From Chara braunii (taxonomy: Eukaryota > Streptophyta > Charophyceae > Charales > Characeae): 24,408 nt of DNA. Under the pieces are notes generated by a model. The model was given only the letters and a program-made list of their open reading frames with translations, ran no database searches and was not told where the DNA came from. Position numbers and translations under genes: made by a program. Where the stretch lies: assembly GCA_003427395.1 (NCBI GenBank), contig BFEA01000286.1:1154314-1178721 (forward strand), read 5' to 3'. Shown here piece by piece: positions 9,540 through 17,316 of this stretch. How positions within the stretch are numbered: position 1 is the stretch's first letter; the number at the start of each line of letters is the position of its first letter.

Positions 9540-10680
9540 ACTTGTGTGGCCTGAAGAGTCCGCGTGCTAAGGACCTAACCCAGGGTTGAAATGAATAAAA
9601 GGGAGCGAATGACCCCTCTATTTATATATACGCTTCTGAAGAAATTGTGGTCGGACGTTAGCCCAGAGCCTAGAATACGATGATCCTCGCCCAGGACGAC
9701 CCAGGTCCCAGGACTAACTCTGAAAAGGCCCACTTCCGATACAAGTCGAAGGTACTTTCCTTGTTGGGATTTATCTTGGTGGAACGATGAAGTTCCGGGC
9801 GGAAGGGTCAGCGTGTCGCTGGTGATGCGCCAGACAACTCACCACCGCTCCAAATCCCTTCCTGCCCTAGACACCTCAGGGTGCAGAAGGCGGTAAAGCC
9901 CTCAGGCCGGTTTTGTGGCCGCTAAAGGGTTACCCCCCCCCAGCGCGCACTTCAGCCGACGCCTGAGCGTCGGAAGCAACCACATGGCTCAGAATAGGCC
10001 ATTTGGGTATAGGCACCACATAATGCGCCGTCATCGCAGTTACTCACGTAGAGCTGCATAGTGAATTGGTATGCGTAGATCCTACGTTCGAGCGATCTTA
10101 TACTAAACCTTGCGTACGGCAGTTACCGACTTCCACGGTGCAAAGTTATGGGTTGGATACAAAGGAACTAGGAGGGTGTCGCATTGTACGTCCTTCGTGT
10201 CGTTCAGTACCCGTGTGCGTGTATGCGCGTGCTTTACTTTTGTGTACCTTGTAGTGGTGTGTGCGTGGCGCGTGGGATACGTCCTAGTCGACCGGCGACG
10301 AGCCGCGCTTGGGACCTCAGCCCCCCAAGACGTCGGTTCGTGTGCGTGTCCGATAGAGGCGTAGTACCGCACGTACCCCTTACGCTACAGCGAACGAGAA
10401 ACGCCCTCGGCTGGTCCACCTCTGCGATTGCAGCCGATCAACTTTCGTATTGTGGACTGGTAGCTCGGCGGGGATACGCCCACCGAAGGGAGGTGACAGC
10501 TCCCGTAAGATGGAGGTAGTCGTGCCTCGCGTAGGCCCTATCCTGTCGTAGGGGCTCGCGAGAGGTATGGCTGGCGCACCCGGCCGGAGTGGCTTACGAA
10601 AACTCCATGTACATGTCGCAAAGAAGATGTGTAGTCTGACTCCTGCGTGACGCGGCCGGGAGAGTCCCGCCCTACCTCAG
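9540..10680. other. No recognisable gene (right part of 6-kb insert)
   Basis: GC-rich sequence with a C9-type run near 9934-9941 and a strong hairpin CCGACGC/GCGTCGG (9956-9973). AATAAA occurs near 9594. Open frames at 10066-10519 overlap on both strands and have no domain features, so they are probably spurious. Confidence 0.55.
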
Positions 10681-10707
10681 AGTGGTGCCGGGCCGATGCG
10701 CTCGACA

Positions 10708-11640
10708 ACGCCCTTTTGCACTTAGCTCCACTTCCCATCGGCCTACATGGTCGCATCTCTCCTTAACTCTGATTTGTGTCATCACTGGCGAGGGGCGGGG
10801 GAGACTTTCCCCTTCTTCCAGCTGTACGAGCTTTGTTGAGCATCGTTGGCCTGTCTTGGACCATTGTTGGATTTTCCGTCTTCCTAGTGCTTCAAACTCC
10901 ACCAGTTTCCAAAAGGTTTCCGGTTGTTCTTCTGCTGGGTCAACAAACCATGTACCCAGTGGGTCCACGCCTGTTGGGCTGAGCAGGTAACTCCACTCTG
11001 CTGGAATGGCTTCCTTTATTAGTGTCATTTTTCCCTCAGTTACTTTCAGAACTTCCAACTTTTCCTTCGTCCTTCCTGTTGGGATCCAGTCTCCCCGGTA
11101 TCCATCCCTAAGGTCTTTGATTCGCAACACTCGGATTTGCAAAAGTACCTTTTGCTTGGTCACCAGTGTAGCCCACTTGTCTGGTTTTACTTTCCTCCAT
11201 GCTTTCAGGATGCCGATCCAAAATTTCGATGAGCATTGTCTTCACAGATAGGAGTCCACCTAAATGCAGGCCCAGACATCTTCTGTGCGTCGAAGGTTTC
11301 AGGCTTTAGCTAATATCTCTTTTGCGAGTTGTACCCAGTGTTGTTCGTCAGTTGCGCAGATGACCTTGGTTACCCAGTTGGCCAACATGGCCGTGTTTTG
11401 TTTATTTGGGTCTCTGAGTCTCAACCCTCCTTCTTTCCGCTGGAAGCAGATCTGGTCCCATGCCACCTTGGGCATGCATCTGTCACCTTCTTTCGGGTAT
11501 GGTTTCCAGATAAAGCGGGTTGAGCGGCGTTTGATTACTGTTCTTGCTTTCCGGCCGAAAAACCGGATCTTTCCGACGTACCATAACAATGCAAACAGTG
11601 CTACATTGATGACGAAGACCCTTCGCCTTTGCTTCCTCTA
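10708..11640 (-). pseudogene. LINE-1 ORF2 post-RT region
   Basis: From about 11640 downwards the minus strand encodes the segment that follows the reverse transcriptase in plant LINEs. Recognisable phrases are RFIWKPYPKEG, KVAWDQIC, KEGGLRLRDP and KQNTAMLANW, then the variable region leading to RWEVEL. Stops lie between 11299 and 11163. The reading continues in one frame up to the insert boundary at 10707 and then resumes in LINE-1's 3' half at 4707. These parts have no catalytic residues of their own. Confidence 0.85.
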
Positions 11641-12247
11641 CCGTCACTGGTCTATCTAGGTCTAGTCTACCGTGGGTTGGGAGTCTCCTCCTGAAATTTG
11701 CCCAATGATTGTTACCGAGTGTTAGATCTGTGTCGGTTCCCTCCTGTGGTCTTCTCGAGGTCAAAATGTTTTGGTAGTAGCAGACAGCGTAGCTGCAAAG
11801 TTCCTCTGAAAGCGTGGTTGTTGGTTCAAAGTCGCAAAAAGGGTGTGATAGTTCCTTTAGTGGCTGAGTCTGTTTTCTGGGCAACAACTTCCGAAAGGAG
11901 TCCTTTGTCATTCGGTCGTGGACCACCATTCCCTTTACCTTCAATCGTTCCGCCAATCTGTCCGAGTTCTCCTGTTGCAGTATTTGCCACTCTTCCATTC
12001 TTCTCTTCCTTTCTTTTCCCCATACTAGCTCCGAGATTGGGTGAGCTTTCATCCTCTCTTCTGCGTACTCTATCTTCCTCTTACACTTTGTTTCCTCTTT
12101 GTGGTATTTTATCGTCAGTATTCTTGAGTAGACACTCAACAACTTGGATAATATTCTTAAGCCTGCTTCCCACCAGTCTGCTGTTGTGGCAAATCGCATT
12201 TTTCTCGTGGTCCATCTGTCCCAAAAGGATATAACTCATTCTCTCAC
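11640..12247 (-). pseudogene. LINE-1 ORF2 linker ending at an RT deletion
   Basis: This is the charged, helical linker between endonuclease and reverse transcriptase, with ADWWEAGL near its start and a Lys/Arg/Glu-rich middle. It reaches LDRPVTVEEAKA, which in intact LINEs stands just before the RT fingers. The next residues are not the expected KSPG-type motif but the post-RT LFALLWYVGKIRFF in a shifted frame. The whole RT core, including the YADD-type active site, is therefore missing at about 11600-11645. Confidence 0.82.
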
Positions 12248-13023
12248 CTATGAATTTGAGAGGTGCTCGGTATTTAACCGAAAGTAGCCTGCTCCATATA
12301 GCGTCTCCTCTCCTATTCTCAGTTCGATTGTGACCAGGTTATGGTCTGATAAAGGGTGATTAAGTGGATCTACCCTTTGTACTGTGTTAAGTAGCCCCTC
12401 ATTTACAAGGAAGTAGTCTAATCTTCTACCTTTCCCCTGATGAGAAAACCACGTGTAGCCTTTGTCCAGCAGGTGCATTGTGTGGTATGGGTCGTGGAGA
12501 TGAAAGTCTGTTATGAAGTATGTGATGGGAAGGATTGCACCCGTGGAGTCCCGCTTGCCCCTTTCACTATTTTCATCTGAAGTTTGGTTTTAGTCTCCTG
12601 TTATGATGAGGTTAGCTACGTCTGGTAGCATATATGAGAGATTTTCCATGAATTTCTCCCTCTCCTTCCTAACTATTGGAGCGTACACAGTGGCAATAAC
12701 CAGTCTGTCTGACCGATGCCCAGCTTGATCCACGCCCAGCGACCCTATAAATCGTTGTAGTGGTCGATAATTTCCACGTTTAGATCTTTGTGGATTAGGA
12801 TTGCTAACCCCCCTTTTGTGCCTTGGGCACGGGACCAAACTTGTGGTCTATCCCACCAATCCCCCACACTCCGAATCTTCTCCTCGTTTAATTTCGTCTC
12901 CTGAAGGCAAATTATTGAGATACGTTTCTCATGTATCCTTCGCTTGAGTTTTCCCTTCTTGTCTCTTCCTGATGTGTCACCTAACCTACATATGTTCCAC
13001 GTGGAGATTTTCAATCTACTCAT
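12248..13023 (-). pseudogene. LINE-1 ORF2 N-terminal APE-type endonuclease
   Basis: An exonuclease/endonuclease/phosphatase-fold nuclease that would nick target DNA to prime reverse transcription. The start MSRLKISTWNICRLG contains the early Asn of the family. ICLQETKL carries the metal-binding Glu, LIITGD is the GDFN-type motif, GKGRRLDYFLV follows, and LSDHNLV contains the catalytic Asp-His. Damage includes a frameshift near 12750-12770 and a TAA at 12590-12592 exactly between the Asp and Asn of the GDxN motif. The ATG at 13021-13023 is chosen because it overlaps the ORF1 stop and precedes the domain directly. Confidence 0.88.
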
Positions 13024-14850
13024 TCGTCCTCGAGCGGCCTTGTCTCGATTGGATGTGCGAGGATGACGCCATTGGTTCTTCCCTTGGTGCCATTGTGCTT
13101 CCTTCAGCCCATGGTCTTGTCCGGGCATCTCTGATGAAGTGGGAGTCCAACCTCCTCTCCTTTGGAAGTCTGATCTTAAGCTCTGTTAAGCATTCGGTAG
13201 TTAATCGTGGAGGCAGTGCAATTTTGCATAGCTCCTGTTTCCTGCCTTCTGCAAACCAAGCTAAGGGGGTTAATCGTAGACCCAACTGCTCTAGGTTGCC
13301 CAGATTGTCTGGTTGAATTCTAGCATGTACTACGGGAACGAAAAGTTCCACTCTAACTCCGGACACATCTGCGACAATTCTTGCCATCGGACTCTCTGGT
13401 ACTACTCTCATTGGAAAGTAATCTAAAAAAAATGTTATAGCACTGTGAAGTGTAGACTCTGGTATTGGTACCTCCGTTGTCGGTTGTGAAAATCTTGTGA
13501 GAGTATTGTACCTTGTCTGCCAGGGGATAACCCAAAGGTTATTCCTGGCAAACGTGCAAGCTAACGGTATTACAATTTGCTCCATACCAGTCGAGTGTCC
13601 CCTGGCCATCGATGCCAGTCTCCTGTCTCTCGTGGTCTTTGTGCCTAGTGTTGTTGAAGGCGTGCCTACTGTCTCAGAATGTGTTGCAGAATCTCCGGAT
13701 GCTTCAGTGCGTAGTTCCTTGACCGAGCTCATACTCGTGCGTCTCTGCTTCCCCAGTAAGTGTCCTCGTGACAGTCCTTTGGTGCCACTTCTTGAAGGTG
13801 TCGAATTTGAATCTCCCGTTGCGTTTGCTTCTTGCCCTGTCACAGGGCGCGTTACTCCGCTCTCCGATCGGGGTGTTGTTGGGGGTGTATGGGTGTCATA
13901 ACCCAACCCTGTTCCTTGCTGTCTTTCTCCTGTACGCTGTACACCGCCCCATTCCTTACCTCCTGCGTGGGAGGTGACTTGTTGTGGATGATACTGTTGA
14001 AAGGTCGAAGCTCCTTGAGCGTAAAATCCTGGTCCGCTTCCATAAATCCCTACGCCACCACCACTCTCATAATTTCCAATTCCTCCACCACTCTCGTAAT
14101 TCCCTATGCCTCTGCCATTTCCATAGTTCCCAATACCTCTGCCACTCTCGTAATTGTCGAGGTTTCCACCTCCGTTCGTTCCATATCCTCCACTCCCAAA
14201 GTTGCCTCCCCCATATTGGGGCCCTCCTCCGAGGTTGAATGACATTACAAACTTGGATGTCGTCGGGTCCGTGTACCCTCCTAGTCCTCCTAGAGGTGGA
14301 TTGCCGCTTGGTGAAAACGCCGGGTTGGAGCTTACCCTCTAATATCCCTGGATGCCCCCTCCTTTGTTCAGTTGACTGAATGATGGTTGTGGTTCTAGGG
14401 GAACTTGGTACTGTGGTCTTCCAGATCTTGATTCTCTTCCTCTTGTTCTTGACGATGCTGGATTTTGCTGGTTTGATTGGTGCTCATTCCCTCCTTCCCC
14501 GTTTTGGTGTCTGTTGTTCTTCTGCAGTCTGCCTCTTCGTGGAAGAATTGCCTGCACCGTCGATACTTTATCGTCGTGGAGCACACCAGTTTCACTTCTA
14601 GGGGGTCTCTCATCGATGTTTTGAGTCGTATCTTGTCTTTCATGTTTCCTCTCGCCTCTGGGTCGATGTCGAATCTGACATTCTCCAGCGCTGGCTTCAA
14701 TGGGTCCGCGTCCAGTGGATGTGCCTGAATGATGTGGTCGATCGCCTTTTCCACTTGCGGGTGGATGAAGGGCATGTCGTCCAGTGGTATCTCGACTGCC
14801 ACCACCCAAAATGTTTTTTCATCCTCTTGTCGCCTCAAATCTCTGATGTA
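13016..14850 (-). pseudogene. LINE-1 ORF1 (gag-like, CCHC knuckle, Gly-rich repeats)
   Basis: The nucleic-acid-binding protein of the LINE. The N-terminal part (from about 14850) has a knuckle near 14527-14575 reading YRRCRQFFHEEADC; the first Cys of CX2CX4HX4C is Tyr here. A frameshift follows near 14430, then a single in-frame TAG at 14339-14341. Downstream is a Gly/Tyr/Asn-rich region with 9-residue repeats (GIGNYESGG type), a Ser/Thr-rich linker and a conserved C-terminal domain of about 170 residues. ORF1 ends at 13016, overlapping ORF2 by 8 nt. The 409-codon frame 14245-13016 is fully open. The N-terminus is cut off by the junction with PLE copy 1. Confidence 0.82.
14040..14165. repeat. 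27-bp minisatellite inside LINE-1 ORF1
   Basis: Four to five 27-bp units (CCACCACTCTCGTAATT type on the plus strand) encode the 9-residue Gly/Tyr/Asn repeats. The unit length is a multiple of three and preserves the frame, so copy number can vary without breaking the ORF. Confidence 0.85.
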
Positions 14851-14856
14851 AAAAAT

Positions 14857-15069
14857 GATTTTTTAATAAGTTATTTTTTCCCATTCCTTACGAAGATATT
14901 TAAGGATAAGGAAATCAAGATGAAGAGTGATCGCAAAGATGATTTGATTGCGTTGGTTGAGGCCAAGACCAAGATCGTATACAGCAATTGCAACTTGAAG
15001 CAAGATCAACCCATTCGGATAAGTGGAAAAGTCAATCCGGATGAACAAGAAAATAACGTTGATGAGTGA
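14857..15069 (+). pseudogene. PLE copy 1: SAP-like segment of the first ORF
   Basis: Reads PFLTKIFKDKE, SDRKDDLIALVEAKTKIV, RISGKVNPDE and an acidic end, closely parallel to copy 2 at 22590-22783. The distance from its stop to the GIY-YIG start is about 200 bp in both copies. The helix-turn-helix-like Lys/Asp pattern resembles a SAP DNA-binding motif, but that is an analogy rather than a firm assignment. Confidence 0.75.
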
Positions 15070-15267
15070 TCATAGCCACCAATACTCGTCAAACGCACGA
15101 GAGCAGCTCGAGGAACTAAACCACAACCTGAACAGGAGACACAATATTGCAATCCAAAAAAATGTGTTTAGAACGGCATGAGATACCTCTTAATAACACT
15201 AACAAAGAGTGAACGGGTATAGTGGATAACCAAGGTCTTAAAGAGGCAATCAGAATGGTGCACAGGA

Positions 15268-15541
15268 GATAAAGCATGGTTTATCAACCTAGACTCTTGC
15301 GTCTACGCTTTGGTATTACCATGCCTTCGCATAACTAGATTGGTCAAATGACACAGATGTCAAACAAAAGTTGCGGTGAGCAGAAAATGATGACATACAC
15401 AGAGAAAATACAACATAAGGTTTATACGTGGTTGGGGTTAAAAGAATGACAAAAGTATGTGGATGTGTCTATTGTATGTGGGGATAACAAGGAATTGAAG
15501 TACTTGACAAATCCTATATTAGAAATTTCACTTTTCAAGGT
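15268..15541 (+). pseudogene. PLE copy 1: decayed GIY-YIG nuclease
   Basis: Starts DKAWF, then CVYALVLP (copy 2: DEAWF, YVYALVSP), followed by a degenerate match through the YIG and Arg/His region with several stops. Nucleotide alignment with 22983-23265 is continuous to a final LKYLTNPILEIS-like stretch. The YIG motif itself is lost. The domain ends directly at the cox1 insertion. Confidence 0.7.
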
Positions 15542-15550
15542 GGTAATTTC

Positions 15551-16086
15551 AACCAAAAAAACAAAACAGATATTGAAATAAAACAAATTGTCCTCCTCCT
15601 CTAAGGAAAAAAAAAACATTAATTGTTGTATTAATTAATAGTATAGTAATAACGCCTGCTAATACTCGAAGTGACAATAATTACAGAAAAGTTGTAATTA
15701 ACACAAACCAAACAAATAGAGGTAATATATGCAAGGTCATTCATAGGCCAAGCGTGTTAAAAATAATCGTAATTAAATTGATGACATCTAATACTAAGGA
15801 GACACCCAATAAATAAAGACTAAAAATTGTTAAATCCACAACTCCTCCAGAATGACTGGCTACACTACTTAAATGTGGGTAGACCGTCCACATGGTACTA
15901 ACACATACTTCCACTAAAGCAAAACTTAAAATAAGTAATAACGATGGCGGTAATAACAAAAAACTGATATTGTTTAATCGTGGAAAAATCGTATCAGATG
16001 TTGCAATTGAAATAGGAACAAACCAGTTTCCAAATCCACCTATAAGAGCAGACATTACCATAAGGAGTAGGGTAAGGTAAGAATGA
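15551..16086 (-). pseudogene. cox1: Nuclear copy of mitochondrial cox1 (NUMT)
   Basis: The minus strand encodes a middle section of cytochrome c oxidase subunit I, the haem-copper core protein of respiratory complex IV. Diagnostic phrases are [43 protein letters not shown] and VDL.IFSL, then (past an in-frame TGA at about 15741) LPLFVWFVL, VLAGVIT and, in another frame, GGG..LFQYLF.FFG. It ends just before the HPEVY copper-ligand motif. A TAA near 15675, the TGA and a frameshift near 15603 make it non-functional. It covers roughly a quarter of a ~525-residue COX1 and lies inside PLE copy 1. A plant-type source is inferred from wording such as PSLLL and SHSGG. Confidence 0.93.
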
Positions 16087-16179
16087 AAGATAAAATAAGA
16101 TTGGATTTTAAATGCGAGAGAACGAAAGCAATGATGTAAGAACACGAAATAAAGACGACTAGGTTACGAGGGCATATCT

Positions 16180-16542
16180 TCTGTAAGAATCACTTGCAGC
16201 GTAGTCTGGAGCTTTCAGCAACCAAGGTATATGTGGTTGTTGACATTTATCAACCAAGGTATTTTGTGTGGTCATTTACAATCGACAAGGCGGGAAGATA
16301 GCAATAGGGCCATGGTGAGAGGACTGATAAATGGTGAAGTGGTGCTATGGCATGATGGAGACCAATTGTTAGGAAAGATTATCCTGCTCAAACAGACACG
16401 ACCACATTTGATGGTACGAAACACAATACAAATCATCAGGGTGGTTGATAACACAAACCTGGTCGATAACATAAATCGTAAAAATTATTGCCTATTAACT
16501 GCGGTCCTAAAAATTTCATAGTACCAAAAAACACTCTACTCA
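16180..16542 (+). pseudogene. PLE copy 1: conserved post-GIY-YIG domain, first part
   Basis: Reads GKIILLKQ, IIRVVDNTN and NYCLLTAVLKI, matching copy 2's GKKVLLKQ, EISRVVERE and DHCLLAALVRI. Homology continues at nucleotide level through GTACC..AA.ACACTCT to about 16542, where an AT-rich block intervenes. Function unknown. Confidence 0.7.
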
Positions 16543-16974
16543 TACGTTGTCCGTGTAGCCTAGTTGGTGCACTCTCTTCAAAAATTTTGTCTTTTGGAAG
16601 TCTTTTTTTAGGATATTTTGCCAAAAATATAATGATTGGTTCATAATTAACTTCATATACTCATTTTAGGTCAAATTTTATTTTCATACTAAAAACAAAT
16701 AAAAATTATATTTTTATCAGAATTTGCCACTTCAAGAATAATGAAACTAATACCCATTTTTGGCGGGCCATGCATTTAAAAAATAACAATGTGTATGAAG
16801 TCTTCTTTCAAAAACAATTATACCAATCGAAAATTCTTTCTAAAATGAAGTTAAAATGTACAAAATCATTCAACTTATGAAAAACTTAACATTGGTCAGC
16901 GCCGAGTTTGGAAGAAAGATAATCATTAGCCAAGTCATTGAAATGATTGTGGGTGCTATCGATGAATTGCCCTC
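16543..16974. other. AT-rich block absent from PLE copy 2
   Basis: About 430 bp of strongly AT-rich sequence separates two halves of a domain that is continuous in copy 2 (break point near 23695-23700). It has no recognisable coding content, terminal repeats or consensus splice sites at both ends. It may be an insertion, a degenerate small transposon or remodelled sequence. Confidence 0.55.
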
Positions 16975-17288
16975 TTATTTTTGGGATTATAGTATGGGTT
17001 AAGGAAGTTAAAAAATAATAAGTCTAAAGTAATTCTTCGAGGAGTAATAACATGGATGATCCGATCGAAGTTTAGGATGACCGTGAGGCAACATATCATA
17101 AAGTTAAATTCCAAGATGGTTTGTAAATGTTGTACGACAAAAGTTAGGAAATATGTGAGAGGAGTGTTATCGCCGAATATGTGCGTACAGTTGCCGTAAA
17201 CAAATGCGGGTTGACGGATTAAGAGAGAAATCGCGGGAGAGGTCATATATAACCTTTAACTCTTTGCCATAATGACTAAAAGGACATC
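16975..17288 (+). pseudogene. PLE copy 1: conserved post-GIY-YIG domain, second part
   Basis: Reads KVILRGVITWMIRSKF and TVRQHIIKL, matching copy 2's TILRGTIARVIKSKF and NVRRRLIVRV. It then degenerates through a Cys-containing stretch. It ends near the ATG that corresponds to copy 2 position 24013, directly before the T22 tract. Confidence 0.72.
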
Positions 17289-17294
17289 TATTTG

Positions 17295-17316
17295 TTTTTT
17301 TTTTTTTTTTTTTTTT
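17295..17316. repeat. T22 homopolymer
   Basis: Twenty-two T residues at the exact point where PLE copy 1 homology ends. It is consistent with the A-tail of a minus-strand retroinsertion covering sequence above 17316, but no coding body is recognisable. Confidence 0.95.

Larger units (their letters stand above)
4708..10707. mobile_element. Candidate 6.0-kb non-coding insertion within LINE-1
   Basis: The segment interrupts LINE-1 ORF2. Its ends read TGTCGGCGCG on the left and, on the opposite strand, TGTCGAGCGC on the right, so it has short imperfect terminal inverted repeats and TGT...ACA ends. Flanking 4-mers are GCGC (4704-4707) and ACGC (10708-10711), a likely 4-bp target duplication with one change. 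Hairpins lie just inside both ends (7-bp stem at 4718-4735; GGGA-GAG-TCCC near 10660). I found no transposase, integrase or reverse transcriptase and no matching long terminal repeats. It may be a non-autonomous DNA transposon, or a degenerate retroelement derivative, of unknown family. Confidence 0.6.
3700..14856 (-). mobile_element. LINE-1, non-LTR retrotransposon split by a 6-kb insert
   Basis: A single minus-strand LINE appears to occupy 14856-10708 (ORF1, endonuclease, linker, post-RT) and 4707-3700 (C-terminus, 3' UTR). The two halves meet at the same codon: removing 4708-10707 plus one 4-bp repeat restores the frame, and the joined residues align without gaps to LINE-2. The core reverse transcriptase is deleted near 11640. 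The 5' end abuts decayed PLE sequence at about 14850-14857. The 3' end is unclear because LINE-2 begins near 3690; no poly-A tail is visible for this copy. Confidence 0.8.
14857..17288 (+). mobile_element. Penelope-like element copy 1 (old, AT-rich, interrupted)
   Basis: This copy is collinear with copy 2 at 21448-24408: SAP-like segment, GIY-YIG relic, conserved unknown domain. It stops at GCC.NAATG near 17272-17288, which matches the start of copy 2's CxC segment. It carries many stops and is much richer in A+T than copy 2. Two foreign blocks interrupt it: a reversed cox1 fragment (15551-16086) and an AT-rich insert (about 16543-16974). Its 5' part (CCHC and coiled coil) is missing where LINE-1 abuts it, and its 3' part ends at a T-rich tract. 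Confidence 0.75.

Noticed and set aside
10048-10090. tRNA-like D-arm and GTTCGAGC near 10050-10090
   Set aside because: GCAT/ATGC can form a D-stem, but there is no room for an anticodon arm and no acceptor pairing.
10066-10519. Overlapping open frames on both strands
   Set aside because: High GC content opens frames in both directions; no similarity, signal or domain is visible.
4708-10707. LTR retrotransposon interpretation of the 6-kb insert
   Set aside because: The ends fit TG...CA, but I could not find the left-end sequence repeated near the right end, nor any gag-pol text. An LTR-retrotransposon call is therefore not supported, although a degenerate derivative is possible.
13016-14245. 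Host glycine-rich RNA-binding protein
   Set aside because: The 409-codon frame is contiguous with a zinc-knuckle segment upstream and overlaps the LINE endonuclease ORF, so it is LINE ORF1 rather than a host gene.
15422-15619. Independent 65-codon minus-strand ORF
   Set aside because: It overlaps the cox1 fragment and the GIY-YIG relic in a shifted frame and has no similarity of its own.
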